Shown here: positions 18,709-27,280 of the stretch, piece after piece
How the letters are laid out: every line of letters starts with the position of its first letter
How positions within the stretch are numbered: position 1 is the first letter of the stretch
Assembly: GCF_014295035.1 (NCBI RefSeq)
Contig: NZ_CP060404.1
Span: forward strand, 3,188,501 to 3,252,500
Source: Streptomyces buecherae
GTDB lineage: Bacteria; Actinomycetota; Actinomycetes; Streptomycetales; Streptomycetaceae
Reading direction: 5' to 3'
Length of the DNA: 64,000 bases
Notes under the pieces: model-generated
The model's input: the letters and a program-made list of their open reading frames with translations, nothing else
Database searches by the model: none
What the model was told of the DNA's origin: nothing
Translations under genes and position numbers: made by a program

Positions 18709-19533
18709 TCACCGCGCGACCTTCCCGGCGTCCACCATGCGACGGTGCTGCTCGTCCGCCACCGCCCGCGCCACCGGCTCGGGCCGGCCGCTCGTCCCGG
18801 CCGAGAGGTAGGTGGCCGTGTTGGCTCCGGTACGTACCACGGTGATGGCGACCGGGGCGTCCTTTCCGGCCTCGTCCCGCATGAGGAAACTCACGGACGC
18901 GTCGCCGACCGCCAGGTTCCGGCCCGGTGTGATCGCCAACGGTTCCCGGTCGCCCGCCCCGTCGATGGCCGTGAAGCCGCGGCAGACCGCGACCGCCCGG
19001 CGCAGTTCGGCCAGCCAGCGCTGCGCGTCCCCGACCCGGTACGCGGCGAGCAGGAGCTGGCTCAGCGTCCCCTCGCCCGTGCCGCTGAGGTCGCCCTTGG
19101 TGAGGCTGGCCGAGGTGTAGGCGGTGCGCGGGTACTTGGGCCGGGAGCCGAAGGCGTCGACGATCGGCCGGCACTCGGCGCGGTCGGCGGCGACCGTGGC
19201 GTCGGGGGGCAGCGCGTCCTTGGGGCCGCGGCGCACCGTGTAGCCGGCGACGGAGCCCTGGGTGAGCAGCGCCCGTTGCAGTTCGGCACGGGTCAACGGC
19301 CGGGTGCGCGAGGCGCGGCCGGGCCCGCCGCCGGCCTCGTCGGACGCCTCGGCCGTGCCGGAGGGCGGCGGGGTCCCGCCGCTCCCGCCGGGCTCCCGGC
19401 CCGTCGCGCCGCCCGCCGCGCTGGGCTCCCCCGTGCCGCCCCCGCCCCCGGAGTCCGCCGAGCACGCGACCGAACACGCCAGGGTGAAAGAGAGCAGAAC
19501 GGCCACCGCGCCGCGCCGGATGTGTGTACGCAT
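18709..19533 (-). CDS. Secreted lipoprotein of unknown function
   Basis: The 274-residue protein begins MRTHIRRGAVAVLLSFTLAC; the ATG is chosen because GAGAAAG lies 8 nt upstream. The signal peptide ends at LAC or SVAC, so lipidation at a Cys near residue 20-24 is likely. A 65-residue Gly/Ser/Pro linker leads to a folded part (about 80-274) with TRAELQRALLTQGSVAGYTV, ECRPIVDAFG and a C-terminal VAITVVRTGANTATYLS. This resembles streptomycete sensor-domain lipoproteins that lack any enzyme motif. It is divergent from the YwqJ deaminase gene and upstream, on the same strand, of the SMI1/KNR4 gene. Confidence 0.75.
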   Translation of the reverse strand: MRTHIRRGAVAVLLSFTLACSVACSADSGGGGGTGEPSAAGGATGREPGGSGGTPPPSGTAEASDEAGGGPGRASRTRPLTRAELQRALLTQGSVAGYTVRRGPKDALPPDATVAADRAECRPIVDAFGSRPKYPRTAYTSASLTKGDLSGTGEGTLSQLLLAAYRVGDAQRWLAELRRAVAVCRGFTAIDGAGDREPLAITPGRNLAVGDASVSFLMRDEAGKDAPVAITVVRTGANTATYLSAGTSGRPEPVARAVADEQHRRMVDAGKVAR

Positions 19534-19722
19534 GAGCCGCACTTTCTCAGCCATCGACCGCGATCGCACGACTCGCCGACACCTCAGCGACTACCTGTCA
19601 CGCGACGGTGACGTACCGGACAGGGTCCCCCATCGGGCGCACACCTGACTTCCGCACCACGCGTCCCATTTGGCAGGCTGACCCCCGCAACAGGGGGATT
19701 GCACCTGGAGGGAAGCACCACC

Positions 19723-20268
19723 ATGCACACCGCACAGGACAGCGGCGAGGCCGCGCCTACACCGGGCGATCCCCGGTTGAGCTGGAGCAGCTCCGACGGC
19801 CGGGACCTGCCGCCGCCGTTACTGCACCGCAGGGACGGCATCCTGCCCACCGTGGCCGCCGCGCTCTCGGTGCGCGGCCAGACGCTCACCTGTACCGCGG
19901 GCAAGGCCGACCAGCCGCCCGCCCTGCACCCGCTCGTCCAGGACTTCCTGGACACGCTCGGCACCGCCCAGCGCGAGCGGTTCACCGGCCGCTGCCCGGA
20001 GGCCATCCTGCTCTCCCGGTTCCTGACCCACGCCGAGGCGGGCCGCAGCAAGCGCGCCTCCCGCAAGCCGCTCACCCCGGGCGAGGCCAGGCGCGCGCTC
20101 AAGCAGTCGAAGATCACCGCGCGGCACATCCGCGAGGACGGCGACCCGGCGCACGGCTCCTACGCCCCGCCCTGCCGCTCCTGCGCGCCGCTGCTGGCCC
20201 AGTTCGGGGTCCGCGCGGTGGACGTCGCGGCGCCGACCCCGGCCGGGTCGCTCAGGAAGCGAGGCTGA
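19723..20268 (+). CDS. YwqJ-like putative nucleic acid/nucleotide deaminase
   Basis: The 181-residue protein has the layout of YwqJ-family zinc deaminases. RGQTLTCTAGKADQPPALHPLVQDFLD forms the first strands. GRCPEAILLSRFL (89-101) gives the C-x-E active site (C91, E93), and APPCRSCAPLL (148-158) gives the zinc pair C151 and C154. Such domains deaminate cytosine or adenine in nucleic acids or nucleotides and are common warheads of polymorphic toxins. Here there is no secretion signal or repeat body, and the next gene (4 bp on) encodes a SUKH-3 protein, so the pair looks like a stand-alone toxin-immunity or processing unit. The ATG is set by GGAGGG 9 nt upstream. Confidence 0.85.
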   Translation: MHTAQDSGEAAPTPGDPRLSWSSSDGRDLPPPLLHRRDGILPTVAAALSVRGQTLTCTAGKADQPPALHPLVQDFLDTLGTAQRERFTGRCPEAILLSRFLTHAEAGRSKRASRKPLTPGEARRALKQSKITARHIREDGDPAHGSYAPPCRSCAPLLAQFGVRAVDVAAPTPAGSLRKRG

Positions 20269-20272
20269 ATCC

Positions 20273-20776
20273 ATGCGTGCCTTCGACCGTACGGCCGCCA
20301 CGCGCTTCCCCGTCGGCGTCGACGCCGCGCTGCGGGACGCGGGCTGGACGCCGGGCCGTTGGGACATCCGACAGGCCGAGACCTGGGCCGACGCGCTGCG
20401 GGCGCACGTCTCGCCCGGCGGGCACCGGCACATCATCTTCCCGGCCGCCGTCGAGGCGTGGGCCGAGTTCGGCGGGCTGCACATCCAGCCACCGGGCGCC
20501 GGCCGCCACCTGGCGCCCACCCCGTTCCGTATCGACCCGCTGCACGGCCTGCACCTGGCCCGCACCCTGACCGACCTCGGCCGGGCGCTGGGCACCGAGG
20601 TCTGCCCGCTGGGCCAGGAGGCGGACGGCCAGGCGCTGTTGACGATCGACGCCGAGGGCCGGGTCTACAGCCTCGACCACACCGGCGACTGGTTCCTCGG
20701 CGGCGACATAGACCGGGCCCTGGACACCCTCGTCACGGGCGTGCGCCCCACCCGCCTGACGGTCGGCGGCACGTGA
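20273..20776 (+). CDS. SUKH-3 domain protein
   Basis: The 167-residue protein is one whole SUKH-3 domain. FPVGVDAALRDAGWTPGRW at the front, a central AVEAWAEFGGLHI and the end YSLDHTGDWFLGGDIDRALDTLVTG are typical of the family. SUKH-3 proteins usually guard against the toxin encoded next door. The gene starts 4 bp after the deaminase stop, so the two are co-translated. It is predicted to bind and block the YwqJ-like deaminase. Confidence 0.88.
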   Translation: MRAFDRTAATRFPVGVDAALRDAGWTPGRWDIRQAETWADALRAHVSPGGHRHIIFPAAVEAWAEFGGLHIQPPGAGRHLAPTPFRIDPLHGLHLARTLTDLGRALGTEVCPLGQEADGQALLTIDAEGRVYSLDHTGDWFLGGDIDRALDTLVTGVRPTRLTVGGT

Positions 20777-20806
20777 GGGTCGGCGGCGTACGGGGCGGGT
20801 CGCGGC

Positions 20807-21064
20807 CTACGCGTTGGCGGCCGGCCCGCCGCGGGCGACCAGCGGACCGTTGACCCCCGCCGCGCCCCCGCTCGCCACCGGCACCCGCTCCGCGCTGGCG
20901 AACCCGGCCCGCGGCAGCGTCCGTTCGTACGCCGCGCGCGAGTAGTCGCGTCCGCCCACCGCGGTGAGCAGCACGCGCGGGCTCGTCAGCGCCGCCGCGC
21001 GCGGCCCGGAACCGTCGCCCACTGAGGAGATCCGAGTGCCCGGGGGCAGGTCATCGCCGACCAC
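20807..21064 (-). pseudogene. Remnant of an O-methyltransferase C-terminus
   Basis: The frame reads LTSPRVLLTAVGGRDYSRAAYERTL followed by PRAGFASAERVPV. This recalls the end of SAM-dependent O-methyltransferases (M-L-[LV]-x-x-G-G-x-x-R-x-x-x-E-[YW], then A-G-F-x-x-x-x-V-x-P). The SAM-binding part is absent: only 90 bp separate it from the stop of the kinase gene, and the frame has no ribosome site. It is most likely a decayed gene end, though a short unrelated protein cannot be excluded. Confidence 0.45.
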
Positions 21065-21154
21065 CCCGGGGGCGGGAGATACGGCCGGCCGCCGCGCCCG
21101 ATCCGCCGGGGGCGGCTGTCCGCCGCGCCTCGACGGCCCGTCGGTCGGGGTCGC

Positions 21155-22774
21155 TCAGAGGGCCCCGCGGCCCTCCGCCGGTTCGGCGACCGACTCGCCG
21201 ACCGACCCGGCGACCAGCCCACCCGCCGGCTCGGCGATCACTCCACCCGCCGGCTCGCCGACCGGCTCGGCCACCACTCCGGCCACCGGCTCGGGCACCG
21301 CCGCCGGCCGGCGCGCCGGCTGCTCCGGCACGGTCTCGCGGACCGGCTGCTCCGGCACGGTCTCGCGGGCCGGCTGGTCCGGCACGGTCTCGCGGGCCGG
21401 GTGGGCCGTCCGGTCCGGCAGCACCGCCGAGACCCGGAAGCCGCCCGCGTCCGTCGGCCCGGACACGAAGCCGCCACCGAGCGAGGCCACCCGCTCGCGC
21501 ATGCCGACCAGGCCGTTGCCGCCGCTGGGCAGGCCCGCGCCCGCGACGGCGCGGTCGGACGGGCCGTTCTCCACCAGGACCGCCACCTCGCCGGCGCGCC
21601 GCGCGAGGCGCACCCGGGTCCGCGCGCCCGGCGCGTGCTTGTGCACGTTGGTCAGGCCCTCCTGCACCACGCGGTACGCGGTGGCCTCCACCGCCGGCGC
21701 GTACGCCTGCTCCTCGCCCTCCTCCAGGAACTCGACCACCATCCCCGCCGCGCTGGACTGCTCGATCAGCCCGGCGAGTTCGCGCAGGCACGGCCCCGCG
21801 AGTGAGTCGTCGGGGGCCCGCCGCGCCCCGGCGGCGTCCGCGCCCCGCTCGGCGCCCGGGGCCGCGCCGGCGTGGCCCGCGGCCGATGAGGCGGCGGACG
21901 CGGCGGCGGCCACCGAGGCCAGCGGCAGCGGCTCGGCGGCGCCGGCGTGACCCGCGGGCTGCGCCTCGTGGGCCCGCAGGACGCCGAGCATCTGGCGCAG
22001 TTCCGTCAGGGCCTGCCGGCCCATGTCGCCGACCAGGGCCGCGTTCTTCGACGCCTTCTGCGGGTCCTTGAGCGCCACCGCCTGGAGCGCCGCCGCGTGC
22101 ACGACCATCAGGCTCACCCGGTGTGCCACCACGTCGTGCATCTCGCGGGCGATCCGGGTCCGCTCCTCGTTACGGGCCCACTCCGCGCGCTCCTCGGCCC
22201 GGTCCGCCAGCAGCGACAGCTCGCGCTCCAACCCGTCGGCGCGCTCGCGCAGGCTCTCCACGAGCCGCCGCCGCGCCCCCACGTACAGCCCCGACAGCAC
22301 CGGCGGCATCGTGATGCCGACCGCCATCAGCGCGGCGACCAGGCCGGCCACCCAGAACGGCGGGTGGTAGCCGTCCTTGGCCATGTCCTGCTGGAACCTG
22401 ACGACCGTGACGATCAACGTGCCGCTGATCGACATGCCGGACAGCACGCCCGTGATCCGCCGCGGCAGCCCGGACGCGGCCATGGTGTACAGGCCGATGA
22501 CGGTCAGCAGCACCCCCATCGAGGCGGCCGAGGCCGCGATGGAGACCAGCACCACCGCTATCGGCCAGCGCCGCCGGACCACGAGCACGGCCCCCACGAG
22601 CACGCCGAGCAGGACGCCCGCGCCGCCCGGAATGCCGGCCTCACCGGCGAAGTCCAACCCTTCGAAAACGCACTCGGCCACCGACGCGAGGGCTATCGAC
22701 ACGTCCAGCACCATGCTGCGGCGCCGTTCCCACCACCACGGCCCACTCGGCGCGCCCCGCGCGCCCGGCTCCAT
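21155..22774 (-). CDS. Orphan NarL-type sensor histidine kinase
   Basis: A 539-residue HisKA_3/HATPase_c kinase. Four to five membrane helices (about residues 20-170) lead to a coiled stretch and the H-box ERTRIAREMHDVVAHRVSL with His213. The ATP-binding domain has ENGPSDRAVAG ... GNGLVGMRERVASLGGGF. Two odd points stand out. A Pro/Ala/Gly linker interrupts the region between H-box and ATPase. The last 95 residues are Glu/Pro repeats (PARETVPEQ and AEPAGG types). No response regulator gene is adjacent; the two regulators at 41.7 and 49.2 kb are possible but unproven partners. The ATG with GGGGGA 5 nt upstream is preferred; another ATG lies 21 bp upstream. Confidence 0.87.
   Translation of the reverse strand: MEPGARGAPSGPWWWERRRSMVLDVSIALASVAECVFEGLDFAGEAGIPGGAGVLLGVLVGAVLVVRRRWPIAVVLVSIAASAASMGVLLTVIGLYTMAASGLPRRITGVLSGMSISGTLIVTVVRFQQDMAKDGYHPPFWVAGLVAALMAVGITMPPVLSGLYVGARRRLVESLRERADGLERELSLLADRAEERAEWARNEERTRIAREMHDVVAHRVSLMVVHAAALQAVALKDPQKASKNAALVGDMGRQALTELRQMLGVLRAHEAQPAGHAGAAEPLPLASVAAAASAASSAAGHAGAAPGAERGADAAGARRAPDDSLAGPCLRELAGLIEQSSAAGMVVEFLEEGEEQAYAPAVEATAYRVVQEGLTNVHKHAPGARTRVRLARRAGEVAVLVENGPSDRAVAGAGLPSGGNGLVGMRERVASLGGGFVSGPTDAGGFRVSAVLPDRTAHPARETVPDQPARETVPEQPVRETVPEQPARRPAAVPEPVAGVVAEPVGEPAGGVIAEPAGGLVAGSVGESVAEPAEGRGAL
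21327..21407. repeat. Three tandem 27-bp coding repeats in the kinase tail
   Basis: The unit begins GGCACGGTCTCGCGGGCC. Three copies encode the (PARETVPDQ)-like nonapeptide repeat. Confidence 0.85.
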
Positions 22775-23193
22775 GGCTTCCCCCGTCGTCGTCATACCTG
22801 CCAGCGTACGCATGGCGGCCACTGCTTTTCCGTTCGAACGCGCACCCCGGAACTCGGGCGATTTCCGGATCGAACGCGCTTCCTCGTGCGAACCACGCGA
22901 ACGACGCCCCTATCCCCGCGAAGCGCCCGCGCCGGGAAACGGGCGGAGAGGAAGGGGAGAAGGAACGGGGAGAGATGAGGAAGAGACGCGGGAGAAGCGA
23001 GGAGAAGAGAAGAAGGGGTGAGGAGAAGGGGTGGGGAAGAAGCAGGCGGACGCGGCCGACGGCGCATCGCGGGCCCCGCGCGCACCCCGCGCACCGTGGG
23101 GCTTTACTCTCGCATCGAGGGCGCCCGGTACGGCATAGTGTTGGGGGCCGAGCGGCCAGCCGACGCGGGAGCCCGGTTTGGCCAGTCTGACCA
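22775..23193. other. Intergenic region with a homopurine tract
   Basis: Between the kinase start and tRNA-Gln. Apart from the kinase promoter, the notable content is a run of almost only G and A on the + strand at 22941-23045. It contains about eight pyrimidines in 105 bases. No gene is evident. Confidence 0.6.
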
Positions 23194-23265
23194 TCCCCTG
23201 TGGTGTAATCGGCAGCACAGTGGCCTTTGGAGCCATTTGTCCAGGTTCGAGTCCTGGCGGGGGAG
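23194..23265 (+). tRNA. tRNA-Gln (anticodon TTG)
   Basis: A 72-nt cloverleaf. Acceptor arms are TCCCCTG and CGGGGGA, the anticodon arm is TGGC-CTTTGGA-GCCA with anticodon TTG reading CAA, and the T arm is CCAGG-TTCGAGT-CCTGG. The discriminator base is G and no CCA is encoded. It precedes glmU, and no attachment-site duplication is seen after it. Confidence 0.95.
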
Positions 23266-23389
23266 CCCACATCCTCGTACGCGATCCCCGGTCCCGGCCC
23301 TTTCCGCCGGGACCCGCCCGCATGTCGCCTCCTATACGCACCGGTATCCTTCGGATGTCCACCTCCCGAAAAAGCCGAAGGGTATCCCC

Positions 23390-24886
23390 GTGAGCGCCAA
23401 CCTTCCCCGCGACGTCGGCACCGCTCGAAAAGGGGATATCCCACCCGCGGCCGTCGTCGTCCTGGCGGCCGGCGAGGGCACGCGGATGAAGTCGACAACC
23501 CCCAAGGTGCTGCACGCGATCTGCGGTCGCTCCCTCATCGGTCACGTCGTCGCCGCCTCCCGCGAACTCACCCCCGAGCACCTGGTGGTCGTCGTCGGGC
23601 ACGCCCGCGACCAGGTCCGCGGCCACCTCGCGGAGATCGACCCGGACGTGCGCACCGCCGTGCAGCACGAGCAGAACGGCACCGGGCACGCCGTGCGGAT
23701 GGGCCTGGACGAACTGCGGGCCAGCGGCACCGCGCTGGACGGGACCGTGGTCGTCGTCTGCGGCGACACCCCGCTGCTGACCGGCGCGACGCTGCGCGCG
23801 CTGGCGCGCACCCACGCCACCGACGGCAACGCGGTGACCGTGCTCACCGCCGAGGTGCCCGACGCCACCGGCTACGGCCGCATCGTGCGCGACGCGGCCA
23901 GCGGCGCGGTGACGGCCATCGTGGAGCACAAGGACGCCAGCGACAGCGAGCGCGCCATCCGGGAGATCAACTCGGGTGTCTTCGCGTTCGACGCGCAGCT
24001 CCTCACCGACGCCCTCGGCAAGGTCCGCACGGACAACAGCCAGGGCGAGGAGTACCTGACCGACGTGCTCGGCATCCTGCGCGAGGCGGGGCACCGGGTG
24101 GGCGCCTCCGTCGCCGCCGACCACCACGAGATCGTCGGCATCAACAACCGCGTCCAGCTCGCCGAGGCCCGCAAGCTGCTCAACGAGCGGCTGCTGCGCG
24201 AGGCGATGCTCAGCGGCGTCACCATCGTGGACCCGGCCAGCACCTGGGTGGACGTCACCGTCACCTTCGAGCCGGACGCGCTGATCCACCCCGGCACCCA
24301 GCTCATCGGCGCCACGCACGTGGCCGCGCACGCCGAGGTCGGCCCGCACACCCGCCTCACCAACACCACGGTCGACGCCGGCGCCACGGTCAGCAACACC
24401 GTCGCCGACGGCGCCCGGATCGGCGCGGGCGCCACCGTCGGCCCGTACGCCTACCTGCGCCCCGGCACCGACCTCGGTCCGAAGTCCAAGGCCGGCGCGT
24501 ACGTGGAGATGAAGAACGCCCAGGTCGGCGAGGGCTCCAAGGTGCCGCACCTGTCGTACGTCGGCGACGCGACCATCGGCGAGTACAGCAACATCGGCGC
24601 CGCCAGCGTCTTCGTGAACTACGACGGCGAGAAGAAGCACCACACCACCGTCGGCTCGCACTGCCGGACCGGTTCGGACAACATGTTTGTGGCTCCTGTC
24701 ACGATTGGGGACGGGGCTTACACCGCCGCCGGGTCGGTGATCACCAAGAACGTGCCCCCGGGTTCGCTCGCTGTCGCCCGTGGGCAGCAGCGGAATATCG
24801 AGGGTTGGGTGGCTCGAAAGCGCCCAGGAAGCGCCGCCGCGCAGGCCGCTCAGGCCACCGCTCAGGAGCCTGAGTCCGATCAGTGA
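23390..24886 (+). CDS. glmU: Bifunctional UDP-N-acetylglucosamine pyrophosphorylase / glucosamine-1-phosphate N-acetyltransferase
   Basis: GlmU makes UDP-GlcNAc in two steps: C-terminal acetylation of glucosamine-1-P and N-terminal uridylation. The product feeds peptidoglycan and mycothiol. The 498-residue protein shows the nucleotidyltransferase start VVVLAAGEGTRMKSTTPKVLH (residues 21-41) and a CGDTPLL metal region. About 200 residues of left-handed beta-helix hexapeptide repeats (IGAGATVGPYAYLRPG) include KSKAGAYVEMKNAQVGEGSKVPHLSYVGDA and VNYDGEKKHHT of the acetyltransferase site. A variable Ala/Gln-rich tail ends it. The GTG start is set by GAAGGG. Directly followed by prs. Confidence 0.97.
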   Translation: MSANLPRDVGTARKGDIPPAAVVVLAAGEGTRMKSTTPKVLHAICGRSLIGHVVAASRELTPEHLVVVVGHARDQVRGHLAEIDPDVRTAVQHEQNGTGHAVRMGLDELRASGTALDGTVVVVCGDTPLLTGATLRALARTHATDGNAVTVLTAEVPDATGYGRIVRDAASGAVTAIVEHKDASDSERAIREINSGVFAFDAQLLTDALGKVRTDNSQGEEYLTDVLGILREAGHRVGASVAADHHEIVGINNRVQLAEARKLLNERLLREAMLSGVTIVDPASTWVDVTVTFEPDALIHPGTQLIGATHVAAHAEVGPHTRLTNTTVDAGATVSNTVADGARIGAGATVGPYAYLRPGTDLGPKSKAGAYVEMKNAQVGEGSKVPHLSYVGDATIGEYSNIGAASVFVNYDGEKKHHTTVGSHCRTGSDNMFVAPVTIGDGAYTAAGSVITKNVPPGSLAVARGQQRNIEGWVARKRPGSAAAQAAQATAQEPESDQ

Positions 24887-24959
24887 GCGTGCGAGTGGTA
24901 CGCCAAGTGGGGCGTACCGTGGGGAAACGCACGCGAAGTGAAATCCAAGGAGATCTGCT

Positions 24960-25937
24960 GTGACCGGGATCAAGACGACCGGCGAGAAGAAGCTGATGCT
25001 CTTCTCCGGCCGCGCCCACCCCGAGCTGGCCGAGGAGGTCGCCCAGCAGTTGGGCGTCGGCCTGGTCCCGACCAAGGCATTCGACTTCGCCAACGGCGAG
25101 ATCTACGTTCGCTTCCAGGAATCCGCACGTGGTGCGGACTGCTTCCTGATCCAGAGCCACACGGCTCCGATCAATAAGTGGATCATGGAACAGCTCATCA
25201 TGATCGACGCGCTCAAGCGCGCCTCCGCGCGCAGCATCACGGTGATCGTTCCGTTCTACGGCTACGCCCGCCAGGACAAGAAGCACCGCGGCCGGGAGCC
25301 GATCTCGGCCCGGCTGATCGCCGACCTGTTCAAGTGCTCCGGCGCCGACCGGATCCTCACCGTGGATCTGCACACCGACCAGATCCAGGGCTTCTTCGAC
25401 GGCCCGGTGGACCACCTGTTCGCCCTGCCGCTGCTGGCCGACTACGTGGGCGCCAAGGTGGACCGCTCCAAGCTGACCGTCGTCTCCCCCGACGCCGGCC
25501 GGGTCCGCGTCGCCGACCGCTGGTGCGACCGGCTCGGCGCCCCGCTGGCCATCGTGCACAAGCGGCGCGACCCGGACGTCGCCAACCAGGTCACCGTGCA
25601 CGAGGTCGTCGGCGACGTGCGCGGCCGGGTCTGCGTCCTGGTCGACGACATGATCGACACCGGCGGCACCATCTGCGCCGCCGCCGAAGCCCTGTTCGCC
25701 AACGGCGCCGAGGATGTCATCGTGACGGCCACCCACGGTGTGCTGTCCGGCCCCGCCGCCGACCGCCTGAAGAACTCGAAGGTCAGCGAGTTTGTCTTTA
25801 CCAACACCCTGCCCACGCCGAGCGAGATCGACCTCGACAAGGTCACCGTCCTGTCCATGGCGCCGACCATCGCGCGTGCCGTCCGCGAGGTCTTCGAGGA
25901 CGGCTCCGTCACCAGCCTCTTCGACGAGCAGGCGTGA
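24960..25937 (+). CDS. prs: Ribose-phosphate diphosphokinase (PRPP synthetase)
   Basis: It makes PRPP from ribose-5-phosphate and ATP for nucleotide, His and Trp synthesis. The 325-residue enzyme has the flexible loop YARQDKKHRGREPISA and the metal site VDLHTDQIQGFF. The PRPP-binding loop is VCVLVDDMIDTGGTI. Length and motifs are those of class I enzymes. The GTG start is preceded by AAGGAGA. It lies 73 bp after glmU, as in other streptomycetes, and a terminator hairpin closes the pair. Confidence 0.97.
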   Translation: MTGIKTTGEKKLMLFSGRAHPELAEEVAQQLGVGLVPTKAFDFANGEIYVRFQESARGADCFLIQSHTAPINKWIMEQLIMIDALKRASARSITVIVPFYGYARQDKKHRGREPISARLIADLFKCSGADRILTVDLHTDQIQGFFDGPVDHLFALPLLADYVGAKVDRSKLTVVSPDAGRVRVADRWCDRLGAPLAIVHKRRDPDVANQVTVHEVVGDVRGRVCVLVDDMIDTGGTICAAAEALFANGAEDVIVTATHGVLSGPAADRLKNSKVSEFVFTNTLPTPSEIDLDKVTVLSMAPTIARAVREVFEDGSVTSLFDEQA

Positions 25938-25985
25938 CCTCCCGCCGGGCCGCTTAGCCCGGCGAACCCTCGGGTCCACCGCACA

Positions 25986-26019
25986 GGGCCGCTCCCCCAG
26001 ACCGGGGAGCGGCCCTTTC
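25986..26019 (+). terminator. Terminator of glmU-prs
   Basis: 12-bp arms GGGCCGCTCCCC and GGGGAGCGGCCC around a 6-nt loop, followed by TTTC. Confidence 0.9.
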
Positions 26020-26022
26020 GCG

Positions 26023-26126
26023 TGTACGGGCGCGGCGCGTGCGCGTACGGGCCAGGCGGGGGCGTACGCGCGGGGGGACGCCCCCGGGTCGACGTACGGA
26101 GCGACGTACGGGCCGGCGTACGGGGC
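26023..26126. repeat. CGTACGGG-type interspersed simple repeat
   Basis: At least six copies of gcgtacggg-like words in 100 bp between prs and the serine hydrolase gene. The 254-bp gap holds no gene. Confidence 0.7.
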
Positions 26127-26191
26127 CGGGCGCGTGGCCGGCGGTCGGCGGGCGCCGGCGCGGGGCGCGCCGGCTCAGCGGGGGCGCCGCC

Positions 26192-27280
26192 TCAGCGGGC
26201 GCCGGCGCGCAGGGCGTCCACCGCGATCCGGGCGGCCGTGCCGATGACCGCGTCGGCGGCCGGCAGGGTGATGGCGGTGCTGGCGGAGCGGGTCAGGACG
26301 GCGACGGCGTACCGGCCCCCGTCGGGGTACTCCACGACGCCCGCCTCGTGGCGCAGCGTGGGCAGGGTGCCGGTCTTGCCGGAGACGCGCACGTCGTCGA
26401 AGGGGAAGCCGGAGGCGAGCCGGTGGCTCCACGCCTGGAGGCCGAGGACGCGCCGCAGGAGCCTGCCGTGTTCGCCGGCGCACACCTCGTCGCGCCAGAC
26501 GGCGGCGAGGAGGGCGGTCAGGTCGCGGGCGGTGCTGTGGTTGGTGTGCGCGGGGTCGAGCACCCGCAGCCTGGCCAGGGTCGCCGGCTCGACCAGCGCC
26601 GCGACCCCGGCCGCGCCCGCGTCGGCGGTCATCGACGCGTACAGGTCGCGCATCATGTGCACGGCGCGGGTGCTGCGCAGCCCCAGCTCGGCCATGGCGC
26701 TGTTGACGGCGTCCAGGCCGACCCGGTCCCAGAGCACGTCGGCCGCGGTGTTGTCGCTGACGGCGATGGACTGCGCGGCCAGGTCCCGCAGCGAGAGCCG
26801 GGCCGGGTCCAGCATCGCCGCGAGCCCGGTGGGCCCCTTCGTACGCTGCTCGGCCGGCACCTCGACCTGTTGGGTGAGGTCGATCCGGCCCCGGGCCGCC
26901 TCCCGGAACACCGTGCTGACCAGGCACAGCTTGTGCACGCTCGCGGTGCTCATCAGCGCGTCGGCGCCGAGCCCCAGCTCCGCGCCGGTGTCGATGTCGC
27001 GGGCGTGCAGCAGCCCGGTCACCCCCGCGTCGGCGAAGGCGTCCCGGATCCGGGCCACGGCCCGCGTCGCCCCCCGGACGGGCGGCCCCGCGGACCCGGG
27101 CCCGGCACCGGCGGCCGACGCGGTGCCGGCCCCGGACGCGGAGGCGCCGGCCCCCGTAGCGAGGGGTTCGGCCTCGGACGCGAGGGGCTCGGCCCCGGGC
27201 GCGGGGGGCTCGGCCCCGGGCGCGGGGGCGCTGGGCTGGTCGGCGCCGCGACCGGGGCGGCCGGGGTCGTGGTCGGTCAC
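26192..27280 (-). CDS. Class A beta-lactamase-fold serine hydrolase without signal peptide
   Basis: The 362-residue protein has the three penicillin-recognising boxes: SVHK (114-117, catalytic Ser), SDN (175-177) and KTG (302-304). The usual omega-loop motif E-x-x-L-N is not recognisable; that region reads AVHMMRDLYASMTAD. Efficient beta-lactam hydrolysis is therefore uncertain. The first 70 residues are an Ala/Gly/Pro/Glu repeat (APGAEP), not a signal peptide, so the enzyme should stay in the cytoplasm unless the start is misjudged. The GTG overlaps the LysR stop (GTGA), so both genes form an operon facing away from a penicillin-binding protein gene. It may be a binding protein or peptidase rather than a resistance enzyme. 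Confidence 0.85.
   Translation of the reverse strand: MTDHDPGRPGRGADQPSAPAPGAEPPAPGAEPLASEAEPLATGAGASASGAGTASAAGAGPGSAGPPVRGATRAVARIRDAFADAGVTGLLHARDIDTGAELGLGADALMSTASVHKLCLVSTVFREAARGRIDLTQQVEVPAEQRTKGPTGLAAMLDPARLSLRDLAAQSIAVSDNTAADVLWDRVGLDAVNSAMAELGLRSTRAVHMMRDLYASMTADAGAAGVAALVEPATLARLRVLDPAHTNHSTARDLTALLAAVWRDEVCAGEHGRLLRRVLGLQAWSHRLASGFPFDDVRVSGKTGTLPTLRHEAGVVEYPDGGRYAVAVLTRSASTAITLPAADAVIGTAARIAVDALRAGAR

Noticed and set aside
23194..23265. tRNA-Gln as an integration site for a mobile element
   Set aside because: No integrase, no copy of the tRNA 3' end further on, and glmU follows directly.
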